Origin: Planctomycetota bacterium
GTDB taxonomy: Bacteria > Planctomycetota > JAJSAM01
Length of the DNA stretch: 64,000 nt
Reading direction: 5' to 3'
Assembly: GCA_024274785.1 (NCBI GenBank)
Contig: JAJSAM010000033.1
Location: forward strand, 44,398 to 108,397
Below, in pieces: positions 56,138-64,000 of the stretch. Position 1 is the first letter of the stretch. Every line of letters starts with the position of its first letter. A program made the translations under genes and the position numbers. The notes under the pieces are model-generated. The model made no database searches. It saw only the letters and a program-made list of their open reading frames with translations, and was not told where the DNA came from.

Positions 56138-58714
56138 CTACTCGCTGCTCATCGGGATGCCAGTGGCCGGGTAGCCGAGCACCTCGAGGTTCGTCTTGTA
56201 TTCGACGACCGGCTCGAGGACCGGCATCCACGTGCCGCCGTTCCAGGTGAGATCATTCGCGGTCAGACCCGTGCCCGCAAGAGCCTCGGCGGCGTCCGCC
56301 GGGAAATAGCCCCCCTCGTAGCTCGGGTTGAACCAGTTGATCACGAACTCGGTCGTGCTGACCCGGAGGTAGGTCGTGTCGCCGTCGATATCGACGTCGG
56401 CGCCGGCCACGATCTCCTCACAAGTGGTCGAGAGGCCGAGGTCCACCAGATTCTGCATGTGGTAGAACTTCCACTGGTAGACGGGGAATTCGATCGATCC
56501 CAGCTCCGGTCCCATGTCGACGACCTGCTTCTTGCCGACCGGCTGCGGGTTGGCGAAGACACCGGAACCGCCGTGGCAGGCGTTGCAGTCGAAGCCGGCG
56601 CCGATGGCCTGCTCCTTCGGCAGAACGCCGTGGCCGCCGAGGGTGACCTGGGAGAAGGACGGGTAGTTCGCCACGGCCGCCAGGTAGGCGTCCCGCATGT
56701 CGTCGTCCTCGATCTGAGCGGCCTGCATCTGCATGAACATCTTCATCAGGCTGCCGTCGGGCAGCTTCATGCTGATGACTTCGTTCACTTCCTCGAACGC
56801 CGGGTACCACTCGTACTCCGGCGGGAAGCCCATCGGATCGTTGAAGCCGGCAAAGAGCATCAGGCCGCTGTTCGCCGCCTCGAGCATGTCGAAGTTGAAG
56901 TTCTGGCCGGCGTCGATGATCCCGTCCGGCTCGCTGTCGTACGGTGAGCCGGTGCGGACCATGTAGTGCTCGTAGCCGAAGTTCGCCTTATCGAAGTAGA
57001 CGAGGTTCGGGAAGATGAGCATCAGGGCCATCGCCTGCACGATCGGGTTCTCGTCCTGGAACGCATCCGCGGTGATGGTGCGGACCTCGTCCGGAGTCAT
57101 CTCCAGCATGTTCAGCGCGCTGAAGACATCGGCGTTGTTGCCGTTCGCGTAGAACCGGTACATCGAGTAGGCGTTGTAGAGGTACCTGGCCTGGTTCTCG
57201 ATCATCACGCCATCGAAGAAGCGCGAGTCGAAGACCATGCCGTTCGCCATCGGCTTGAAGGGGGTGATCTTCGCGTTTTCCATACCGCGGACCGCGAGCG
57301 TCTGCGCCAGGAAAGAGGTACCGCCGTTGAACCAGACGAGGACCGGCTGGGTCGTGTAGGCCTCGAAGTCCTTGTCGAGGTCGGCCTTGTCCTGCGCCAT
57401 GTACATGTCGGCGACGACGACCTTGGTGTCCTTGCCCTCGGCGTTCCGGCCGAAGGCCATGTGACCGCCGTGGCCGAAGAGGGAGTAGGTGATGCCACTG
57501 CCGTAGGGGATGTGGCACGCCTCGCAGGAGATCATCGCGAGGTGACGGTCGGAGTGAATCGTGCCGTTGGCGTCCTGCAGGTCGTCGACGCTGTGGCAGG
57601 TCTGGCAGGTCAGGTCGGTCGGGTCGTTCGGGTCCGCGGCGATGCCGGGGGCCGGCGGGGGGTAATCCGCGGCGCCGAGGTCGCCACCGACCATGTGTCC
57701 GCGAACAAACTTGTGGCCGTCCTCGGTGTGGCAGACGGTGCAGTTGTTCTCGGTGCCCTCGAAGGGACCGGTCGTCAGCGTGGCGTGAATGTCATGCCCC
57801 TCGACGAAGAGGGTGCCTCGCTTGTAACCGGTGCGTGCGTGCTCGTGGCAGCGCAGGCAGCCGTGGTCCGTGGGCTTCCCGATGGACTGCAGGGCCTGAA
57901 GGCTGCGGTCCTGGGCCACGGTCGGCCAGGGGTCGGGGTTCCCGTCGCCGTCGAGGTCGGCCATCAGCGGTGCGTCCATCACGCCGTCGCCGTTGGTGTC
58001 CAGCACCAGGTCCGGCTGACCGTCGTGGTCGAAGTCAGCGTTGTCGCGGGCGTCGCGGGCCGAACCGAACATGGTCGGAGAGGCGGCGTCCGGCTGGGCG
58101 GAGGCGGCGAGGTTCGCCAGCGTCCCCTCGGTCGGGTGGGCCTTGTAATCGTGAGCGTGGCACACGAGGCAGTCGATACCGGCGTTCACGAGCTGCTCGG
58201 CCTGGCCCGCCGGGTCGGCGAAGTCCTCGAACATGGACGTGAAGAAGCCTTCCATCACCGGGAGATAGCGGCTGACGTGGCACTTGCCGCACTCACCCAG
58301 GTTGATATCGGAGAAGCTGTTCGTCAAACCGGTCGTGGAGGGAAGGCCACAGGCGCGGTCGAGCATTCCGTGGGCGCCGCCACCGGGGTAGAGAACGCGC
58401 AGGGACGGCGAGGCGAGCTTGTAGTGGATCGAGTCTTTCACCTCGGCGAGAGCGCCGGTGTGGCACTTGCTGCAGAGGTTGCCGGCCAGGTCGCGGAGGA
58501 CATCGTCGTGGGCGATGCGTTCGCCGAGGACGATGTACTCTTCGGTCTGCTCGTCGTACTCGAACTCGTGGACTTCGAGAAGCCCCGGATTCTCGATCGG
58601 AGGCAGGATGATGGGATTGCTGCTCCCGCCCCCGCCGCAGCCCGCTACCAGGAGCGAGCCGACAAGCGCCAGGAAGACCAGGACGGTGGCCCCCTGAAGA
58701 CGCTGCATGGACAT
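56138..58714 (-). CDS. Octaheme c-type cytochrome lipoprotein
   Basis: An 858-residue exported lipoprotein (signal MSMQRLQGATVLVFLALVGS, lipid Cys26 before Gly run). Eight CxxCH heme sites: CSKCH 81, CGKCH 142, CLVCH 182, CLRCH 286, CTVCH 325, CQTCH 370, CEACH 397 and CNACH near 711. Three calcium-type loops lie between hemes 3 and 4 (DFDHDGQPD, DTNGDGVMD, DLDGDGNPD), like thrombospondin-3/EF-hand loops. A 300-residue heme-free stretch precedes the last heme. It resembles outer-surface multiheme electron carriers or octaheme reductases, but I cannot assign a substrate. Start: AGGAG nine bases before ATG. A monocistronic gene here. Confidence 0.88.
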   Translation of the reverse strand: MSMQRLQGATVLVFLALVGSLLVAGCGGGGSSNPIILPPIENPGLLEVHEFEYDEQTEEYIVLGERIAHDDVLRDLAGNLCSKCHTGALAEVKDSIHYKLASPSLRVLYPGGGAHGMLDRACGLPSTTGLTNSFSDINLGECGKCHVSRYLPVMEGFFTSMFEDFADPAGQAEQLVNAGIDCLVCHAHDYKAHPTEGTLANLAASAQPDAASPTMFGSARDARDNADFDHDGQPDLVLDTNGDGVMDAPLMADLDGDGNPDPWPTVAQDRSLQALQSIGKPTDHGCLRCHEHARTGYKRGTLFVEGHDIHATLTTGPFEGTENNCTVCHTEDGHKFVRGHMVGGDLGAADYPPPAPGIAADPNDPTDLTCQTCHSVDDLQDANGTIHSDRHLAMISCEACHIPYGSGITYSLFGHGGHMAFGRNAEGKDTKVVVADMYMAQDKADLDKDFEAYTTQPVLVWFNGGTSFLAQTLAVRGMENAKITPFKPMANGMVFDSRFFDGVMIENQARYLYNAYSMYRFYANGNNADVFSALNMLEMTPDEVRTITADAFQDENPIVQAMALMLIFPNLVYFDKANFGYEHYMVRTGSPYDSEPDGIIDAGQNFNFDMLEAANSGLMLFAGFNDPMGFPPEYEWYPAFEEVNEVISMKLPDGSLMKMFMQMQAAQIEDDDMRDAYLAAVANYPSFSQVTLGGHGVLPKEQAIGAGFDCNACHGGSGVFANPQPVGKKQVVDMGPELGSIEFPVYQWKFYHMQNLVDLGLSTTCEEIVAGADVDIDGDTTYLRVSTTEFVINWFNPSYEGGYFPADAAEALAGTGLTANDLTWNGGTWMPVLEPVVEYKTNLEVLGYPATGIPMSSE

Positions 58715-58931
58715 TTGGAAATCTCCTTTTCAAGCTGCTGCGCCGAACGCCCCAATCGGTTCGGAACGCCAGCCGGTGACGGTGTTATCCACCGGGAATC
58801 ATGCAACAAGGGGGGGGGAGAAGAAATCGTCCCCGGGAGGGGAATGCCTGCCCCTTTGGGGGGAGAGGCTGGAGAGCCGCGGCCTTTTCAACGCGGCTAA
58901 ACGCTGAAACCTGATGACGATAAGGCGTTTT

Positions 58932-59576
58932 TCAGGTGAGTTGATTCTGGATGGCGAACGTAATCGCTTCGGCCCGGGAGGACAGGCCGGTCTTGCGGTA
59001 GACCTGCTTCAGGTGGGAGCGGACGGTCGAGGACGCCACATGCATGCGGTCGGCGATTTCCTGATTGCCGAGTCCTTCCCCGACCATGCGAAGGACCCGG
59101 AGTTCCTGCGGGGTAAGGCCCTCCACCGGGGGGGCCGTTTTCTGGTTCCGCTCCGCGATATCGATCAGGCGCTCCGCTGCGACCCGGGAGAGAGACACCT
59201 GGATCGACTTCTCCTGAGTGACATCGCAAAAGAGCAGGATCCGGCCGATCTGCTCGCCGGTGGCGGTGATGGAGACCGTCGCGTTGGCCTTCAACTCGGC
59301 GACGCGAGGCACCTGCATCGAAACCTCGCCGATAACGTTCCCCTCTTCGCTGACGGCCCGGTGCCAGAACTCCGAGAGATTGGGGTCCCGGATGATCTTC
59401 GTCAGAAGCTCTCCACGGCACTCCTCGAGACGGGTGCCAAGCAGGGTCTGGGAAGTCCGATTCATCCACTGGATGCGGCCGGCGGGGTTCATGACGATCA
59501 GTCCGACACACATGCCCTCAAGGGCAGTGCTGACCAGGCAGTCGGAGAGGCACAGGGCGTCGGAGCGTGGTCTCAT
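58932..59576 (-). CDS. PAS-LuxR transcriptional regulator
   Basis: A 214-residue regulator from the ATG at 59576. Residues 10-125 are a PAS domain (GMCVGLIVMNPAGRIQWMNR, TLLGTRLEECRGELL, ISITATGEQIGRILLFCDVT). Residues 150-214 are a LuxR/NarL helix-turn-helix (LTPQELRVLRMVGEGLGNQE, IADRMHVASSTVRSHLKQVY). It has no receiver domain, so the signal probably enters at PAS. It lies 217 bp upstream of the octaheme cytochrome start on the same strand and could regulate it. Confidence 0.88.
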   Translation of the reverse strand: MRPRSDALCLSDCLVSTALEGMCVGLIVMNPAGRIQWMNRTSQTLLGTRLEECRGELLTKIIRDPNLSEFWHRAVSEEGNVIGEVSMQVPRVAELKANATVSITATGEQIGRILLFCDVTQEKSIQVSLSRVAAERLIDIAERNQKTAPPVEGLTPQELRVLRMVGEGLGNQEIADRMHVASSTVRSHLKQVYRKTGLSSRAEAITFAIQNQLT

Positions 59577-59645
59577 CGTCTGTATTCTCGCAGCAACGAG
59601 CCTATCAGATGGTCCGAATTCCAACAGATTCGGCCGCAGCGTCCG

Positions 59646-60842
59646 TCATTCCGGAACCCGGCCGGAGTACTTCTCCCCCACCCGGCGATAGGCATCCCGA
59701 AACGGCATCCCCTCCCGGACCAGGCGATAGGCCTCTTCCGTGGCGTAAATCTCTTCGGTCCGAGCGCTTTCGCAGGCGTCCCGGTCGATGCGGAGGTTGG
59801 AAACCGCCTTCGCCATCATGGTCAGGCAGGACAGGGTCTCGTCAAAGGCGGTGAACAGCGGATCCTTGGTCAGGCCGAGGTCGCGCTGGTAACCGCTCAT
59901 GAGGTTTCCGACGAGCGAAAGCACCTTCTGCTCCTCGGCGCGGACGACGTGATACTTCGCCCGGATCAGTTCGAGCAGATCGGGGTTCTGCTTCTGCGGC
60001 ATGATCGAACTGCCGGTACAGAGCGCGGGGGGGAGCTTCACGAACCCGAATTCCACCGTGGAGAAGAGGAGCAGGTCCGTGGCCAGACGGTTCAGGGTGA
60101 GCATGACCTGGGAGAGGGCGTGCAGCACCAGGCCCTCGACCTTGCCCCGGGTCATCTGAGCGTGAATGGGGTTCTCGAGCACTTCCCCGAAACCGGCCTC
60201 TTTCGCGGTGGCCTTCGAATCGAGATCAAAGACCGGAATGCCGTAACCGGCGCCGGTGCCGAGCGGGCTGCGATCGGCCAGCGTCCGGGCCGTCTCGATG
60301 ATGCGGCGATCGTCCTTCAGTGCCTCCTGGAACGCGCCGAGCCAGGTCCCGACGGTGGTCGGCATCGCGCGGCGCAGGTGGGTGTATCCGGGCATGCCGA
60401 CCCCGCCGAACTCACCGATGGATGCGGCGAGACATCCCATCAGCACCTGGATGCGCGCGTCGATCCGGTCGAGGGCTTCCAGCTCGTAGAGCCGGATCGC
60501 GGCCAGCACCTGGTCGTTGCGGGAGCGTCCGAGGTGGATCTTCTTTCCCGCCTCCCCGATCTTCGCCGTGAGCCACTCCTCGATCGCGGTGTGAACGTCC
60601 TCCTGCTCCCTGGCGATCGGGAACTCCCCCCGTCCGGCAAGAACCGCGATCTCCTCGAGGCCGGCCTCCAGAGCGTCGAGTTCCCCGGTGGTGATGAGAT
60701 CGCTCTTCCGAAGCGTGCGGGCGTGCGCGATCGACGCTCGGACGTCGTAGGCCACGAGTCGTTGATCGAGCAGGTACTCCCGGCCGGCCGAGAATTCGAG
60801 CACCTCCGGATCCGGCTCCGCTCCCTTGTCCCAGAGCGTCAT
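59646..60842 (-). CDS. argH: Argininosuccinate lyase
   Basis: A 398-residue fumarase-superfamily enzyme that splits argininosuccinate into arginine and fumarate, the last step of arginine synthesis. Signatures: [43 protein letters not shown], and the mobile catalytic loop [12 protein letters not shown] with the catalytic Ser. It is about 60 residues shorter than E. coli ArgH because it ends soon after [11 protein letters not shown], losing the usual C-terminal helices; N-terminal and active-site parts are complete. The start overlaps the argG stop in ATGA. Confidence 0.93.
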   Translation of the reverse strand: MTLWDKGAEPDPEVLEFSAGREYLLDQRLVAYDVRASIAHARTLRKSDLITTGELDALEAGLEEIAVLAGRGEFPIAREQEDVHTAIEEWLTAKIGEAGKKIHLGRSRNDQVLAAIRLYELEALDRIDARIQVLMGCLAASIGEFGGVGMPGYTHLRRAMPTTVGTWLGAFQEALKDDRRIIETARTLADRSPLGTGAGYGIPVFDLDSKATAKEAGFGEVLENPIHAQMTRGKVEGLVLHALSQVMLTLNRLATDLLLFSTVEFGFVKLPPALCTGSSIMPQKQNPDLLELIRAKYHVVRAEEQKVLSLVGNLMSGYQRDLGLTKDPLFTAFDETLSCLTMMAKAVSNLRIDRDACESARTEEIYATEEAYRLVREGMPFRDAYRRVGEKYSGRVPE

Positions 60843-62095
60843 ACCTCACCTCCCCAGTGCGCCCGCTTCCTCTGCATGATCGCGTTGTGAGCCATCAACC
60901 GGATGGCGTTGATCTTGATGAAACCCGCGGAGTCCTGCTGGTTGAAGCCGCCCTCGATGTCCATGCTGCCCAGTTCCTGATCGTAGAGCGAACTGGTGCT
61001 CTCACGGGCCGTGGCGAGGACGCTCCCCTTGTAGAGCTTCAGGGTCACGCGACCATCGATCACCTCCTGGCTCTTGTCGATGGCGGCCATCAGGAAGTCC
61101 ATCTCCGGGCTGAACCAGAAGCCGTTGTAGATGATCTCGGAAAGCTTGGCGGAGAGCATGTCCCTCAGGCGCATCACCTCGCGGTCCATGGCGATGCTCT
61201 CGATGTCCCGGTGGGCGACGTGCAGGATCGTGCCACCGGGCGTCTCATAGACCCCGCGGGACTTCACGCCGACGAAGCGGTTCTCGACGATGTCGAGTCG
61301 GCCGATCCCGTTTTCCCGGCCAAGTTGATTCAGGTACTGAAAGAGCGCGAGCGCACCAGTCGAGACCGTACCGTCGTTCAGGTTCTCGACTTCGACCGGG
61401 ATGCCGTCCTTGAACCTGATCGCGATCCGGGTGGCCGTATCCGGCGCCTCCTCGGGAGCGACGGTGCGGGAGTAGATGCTCTCCTCCGCCTCGTGCGCGG
61501 GGTCTTCGAGGATACCGGCCTCGTGGCTGATGTGCAGAAGGTTCTCATCCTCGCTGTATGGCTTCGAGGCGGTGGCGGTGGCGTCGATGCCGTGCCTCTT
61601 CGCGAACGCGAGCAAGTCGGACCGCCCCGCGAATTCCGCCAGGAACTCCGGCATCTTCCACGGGGAGAGCACCTGGATGTCCGGCGCAAGGGCGTAGTAC
61701 GCGAGTTCGAACCGCACCTGGTCGTTGCCCTTCCCGGTCGCCCCGTGGGAGACGACGCCGGCACCCGCCTTCCGCGCGATTTCGATCTGCCGCTTCGCCA
61801 TCGGCGGTCGGGCGAGCGCGGTGCCGAGCAGGTACCGCCCCTCGTAGATCGCGTTCGCCTTGAAGGCCGGGAAGATGTAGTCGGTGACGAACTCCTCGCG
61901 GAGGTCCTCGACGTACACCTCGGCCGCGCCGGTGGCCAGGGCTTTCGCCCGCACCGCCTCGAAGTCATCCTCCTGCCCCACATCCGCGACGTAGGCGACG
62001 ACTTCAAAGCCCCGCAGTTGCAGCCACTTCAGGATGACGGACGTATCGAGCCCGCCGCTGTAGGCGAGGACGACTCTCTGGTTCGGGTCGGGCAT
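60839..62095 (-). CDS. argG: Argininosuccinate synthase
   Basis: A 418-residue enzyme joining citrulline and aspartate with ATP to form argininosuccinate. The PP-loop AYSGGLDTS, the citrulline and aspartate sites ([33 protein letters not shown]) and the C-terminal helical domain are normal. The ATG at 62095 is used, giving the standard start [15 protein letters not shown], with GGAGA upstream. First gene of an argG-argH operon; citrulline supply genes are elsewhere. Confidence 0.95.
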   Translation of the reverse strand: MPDPNQRVVLAYSGGLDTSVILKWLQLRGFEVVAYVADVGQEDDFEAVRAKALATGAAEVYVEDLREEFVTDYIFPAFKANAIYEGRYLLGTALARPPMAKRQIEIARKAGAGVVSHGATGKGNDQVRFELAYYALAPDIQVLSPWKMPEFLAEFAGRSDLLAFAKRHGIDATATASKPYSEDENLLHISHEAGILEDPAHEAEESIYSRTVAPEEAPDTATRIAIRFKDGIPVEVENLNDGTVSTGALALFQYLNQLGRENGIGRLDIVENRFVGVKSRGVYETPGGTILHVAHRDIESIAMDREVMRLRDMLSAKLSEIIYNGFWFSPEMDFLMAAIDKSQEVIDGRVTLKLYKGSVLATARESTSSLYDQELGSMDIEGGFNQQDSAGFIKINAIRLMAHNAIMQRKRAHWGGEV

Positions 62096-62205
62096 GGGGT
62101 GTCTCCGAGTTGAGTTCGGGAACACCTTAGCCGACGGATCGCGGGCGCGGGCGTTCTCTGCGGTGCTGACGTCCGGAGATTTCAGACGGATGCCGGGATG
62201 CCATG

Positions 62206-63795
62206 TCAGTCCACCTCCTCTGAAAGGGCGACCGCGGCCAGGACGTCGAGCGCGAACGGCTCCGCGTCGATCAGTGCCTGGTTGCCCTCGAAGAACTTCG
62301 CGAGGTCGGTCAATTGGACGGTCAGATCAGCCGGCAAGCCGGTGGCGATGAGCTTTCGCGCCGTGCGCACGTACTCGTCATGCACCATGACCACGAACCG
62401 TTCGGCGCTGAAGTCCGCTTCCGCGATCTCCTTCAGCTCGAAGTACTCGCGGACGTTCTGCGGCGCCTTGAGGATCAGGACCGGCCGCTTCTCCTCGTCC
62501 TCTTCCAGGCGGCCGCGCAGACTCGCCAGATAGAACATGGGCGAGAGATCCTCGTGGGTGATGTTCCAGTACTGCTCGTAGGGGCGATGGGTGAAGAGGT
62601 CCACCGTGTTCTCATCGGTGACCGCGATGGCGAAGATGCTGCCGGGGTGGCTCGCCCGGGAGGACTGGTAGTCTTCGAGGATGATCCGGCCGAACGCGCG
62701 CTCGGAACGATCTCCCGTCGGAACATCTTCCGGCCCGGCATCCGTTGATTTCAGATCCAGGCCGGGCAGTTCATCCGCGATATCGCCCCACCGGACCTCG
62801 TACTTCTCACAGCGCGGCTTCCGGGGGGGAGCGGGGGAGGCATCCGGCAGAATCGGCAGCCGGACCGTTGCGATCGTCCCTTTCCCCACCTCACTCTCGA
62901 TGGAGATCTGCCCGCCGAACGCCGCAACGGTCTGCCGGACGAACACGAACCCGAGAGAGTGGAGTTCACCGTCCAGGCTTTCACGGTCGGCGAGAAGCTG
63001 CTCGATCTTATCGGGTGACATCCCCTCACCGGAGTCCCGGACCTTCAGGGCGACTCGATCCCCCTCGACCGAGGTGGTGACATTCAGGACGCCGACGTTC
63101 CTGCCCTGCATGGCATCGACCGCATTCATCACCAGGTTGAAGTACATCCGGCGAAAGCGGGCACGGTTGCCTTCGACCACGGCGGAGGCCAGTGCCTCGA
63201 GTTGCAGTTCCACGCGCGCACTGCTCTTCTCCACGACATAGCCGTAAATAACGTTGCGGGTAAAATCCTCGATGTCCCGCGCGACGTCGAAGACTTCGAG
63301 GAGCCCGGTTTCCTCCAACTCGAGCAGAAAGTTCTCGATCCGGTAGTAGACGCCGCAGATCCAGTGGATGCAGTTCCGGTAGTGATTGCGTGCGGCCACC
63401 GACCGGGAGTCCTCGGGCAGAAACGACAGCACCTTGTCCACGCGACCCCACATGGGGTTCAGGATCAGCTCGCAGATCTCGTAAACGTTCTGGATGTACT
63501 TCCGGCCGGTGACCAGGATGGTCTTCCCCGGCGAGAAACTCTTCACGGCATTGGAGTATTCCCGGAAGGAGTTCCGCACATCGACGCCACGGACCCGCAG
63601 TTCCCGGACATCCTCCTCGTGGATGATCCGGGCCGGGTCGACGCCATGGATCTCGAGATCGGTGTTCAGGGTGACGTGGAAGTGAATCACCTCGTTGATG
63701 AACCGCTCCACGCGCAGGTCGTGGATCAGGAACTTCACCTCCGCGACCTCTCGCTTCAGCCCTTTCCCGTAGTCACCCATACCCGGTTGGCTCAT
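62206..63795 (-). CDS. Histidine-kinase-like ATPase protein without canonical HisKA
   Basis: A 529-residue soluble protein. Residues 1-190 are helical and hold His residues but no E/D-x-x-x-P H-box. Residues about 200-325 are an HATPase_c (GHKL) domain: N-box [13 protein letters not shown]1 [13 protein letters not shown], but G2 reads [16 protein letters not shown] without the G-x-G-L-G glycines. The last 190 residues, after a Pro linker, match nothing I know ([35 protein letters not shown]). It could be a phosphotransfer or Spo0B-like ATPase or an inactive kinase. It is 110 bp upstream of argG on the same strand. Confidence 0.7.
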   Translation of the reverse strand: MSQPGMGDYGKGLKREVAEVKFLIHDLRVERFINEVIHFHVTLNTDLEIHGVDPARIIHEEDVRELRVRGVDVRNSFREYSNAVKSFSPGKTILVTGRKYIQNVYEICELILNPMWGRVDKVLSFLPEDSRSVAARNHYRNCIHWICGVYYRIENFLLELEETGLLEVFDVARDIEDFTRNVIYGYVVEKSSARVELQLEALASAVVEGNRARFRRMYFNLVMNAVDAMQGRNVGVLNVTTSVEGDRVALKVRDSGEGMSPDKIEQLLADRESLDGELHSLGFVFVRQTVAAFGGQISIESEVGKGTIATVRLPILPDASPAPPRKPRCEKYEVRWGDIADELPGLDLKSTDAGPEDVPTGDRSERAFGRIILEDYQSSRASHPGSIFAIAVTDENTVDLFTHRPYEQYWNITHEDLSPMFYLASLRGRLEEDEEKRPVLILKAPQNVREYFELKEIAEADFSAERFVVMVHDEYVRTARKLIATGLPADLTVQLTDLAKFFEGNQALIDAEPFALDVLAAVALSEEVD

Positions 63796-63867
63796 TGCCC
63801 GTTGATCGGGGTCGACGGTTTCGCCGCGACCGCCAGGAGGGGGGGAAGATACTCCCCGAGGAGCAGA

Positions 63868-64000
63868 TTACGAACGATCGGGTTCTCCCCTCACCTCGAT
63901 CTCCCGGTCGCCGAAGCGGACGATCTGTCCCGGGCGGATCTTGCAGCGTTTGCGCGTCTCGAGTTCACCGTCCACCGTGACCATGCCCTCGGCCACCACC
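63868..64000 (-). CDS. S4-domain RNA-binding protein, C-terminal fragment
   Basis: The last 43 codons of a minus-strand gene continuing beyond base 64000. VVAEGMVTVDGELETRKRCK, then IRPGQIVRFGDREIEV, is the second half of an S4 RNA-binding domain of the small YbcJ/RqcP-like type (V-x-V-N-G-E-x-E-T-R-R-R-x-K-l-x-x-G-D). It ends TAA 72 bp before the start of the kinase-like gene. The N-terminal part is outside the window. Confidence 0.65.
   Translation of the reverse strand, partial: VVAEGMVTVDGELETRKRCKIRPGQIVRFGDREIEVRGEPDRS

Noticed and set aside
58812-58866. G-rich runs upstream of the cytochrome start as a G-quadruplex or regulator site
   Set aside because: Runs of G are common in this GC-rich DNA and the spacing is irregular; no supporting motif.
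56966-58900. 644-codon plus-strand open frame opposite the octaheme cytochrome
   Set aside because: The minus strand has eight CxxCH sites and a lipobox; the plus frame is a composition shadow.

Overview
The window is GC-rich, densely coded bacterial DNA from a diderm. Supporting features are an OprB-type porin fragment, CsgG/DUF4810/DUF799 outer-membrane lipoproteins, several lipoprotein signals (two followed by runs of Gly) and a VPLPA-CTERM (exosortase) sorting tail. Pyruvate:ferredoxin oxidoreductase, HypA/HypB and an octaheme cytochrome c point to an anaerobic or facultative redox metabolism. Very large secreted proteins built from carboxypeptidase-regulatory-like domains, an alpha-2-macroglobulin remnant, FHA-DUF4388 and CHAD proteins fit uncultivated Planctomycetota or Eisenbacteria-like lineages. 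That placement is an inference; there is no rRNA here to confirm it.

Layout. 1-6.9 kb: secreted and membrane proteins, an enoyl-CoA hydratase, an M42 aminopeptidase, a methyltransferase and an IS91-type relic. 7-17 kb: two giant secreted carboxypeptidase-regulatory-repeat proteins separated by a decayed stretch bounded by 16-bp direct repeats. 17-21 kb: tRNA-Gly, then a minus-strand operon CHAD protein > ParA-like ATPase > RfbA > YaiI. 21-28.8 kb: a 35-residue membrane microprotein with an ideal ribosome binding site, a Gly/Tyr-rich secreted protein, a TPR protein and a CsgG-type lipoprotein operon. 28.8-32.7 kb: GntR regulator plus an ABC transporter whose permease has a long extracytoplasmic tail, then a homocysteine S-methyltransferase-like gene. 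33-43 kb: a 1326-residue protein with a degenerate trypsin domain and TPRs, a beta-helix lipoprotein, a truncated alpha-2-macroglobulin next to an IS3 relic, and an M17 aminopeptidase. 43.4-48 kb: pyruvate:ferredoxin oxidoreductase interrupted by one in-frame TAG, followed by its usual dihydroorotate-dehydrogenase-like partner. 48-52.7 kb: an accessory stretch with HigB and IS630 relics, two similar hairpins, a LysR/hypothetical divergent pair, a VPLPA-CTERM protein and an OprB porin fragment. 52.7-64 kb: an FHA-DUF4388/HypB/HypA operon divergent from a histidine kinase, an octaheme cytochrome, a PAS-LuxR regulator, argG-argH, a second kinase-like protein and a partial S4-domain gene.

What stands out: (i) a CHAD (polyphosphate-binding) protein overlapping a ParA-like ATPase by four bases, suggesting a partition system for polyphosphate bodies; (ii) a single-codon nonsense lesion in an otherwise intact nifJ, in a stretch where TAG is routinely the stop codon; (iii) a trypsin-fold protein lacking its catalytic Ser and Asp; and (iv) many relics of mobile or accessory genes (IS91, IS3, IS630, HigB, ATP-grasp, OprB, A2M), showing repeated insertion and decay in the gaps between housekeeping genes.
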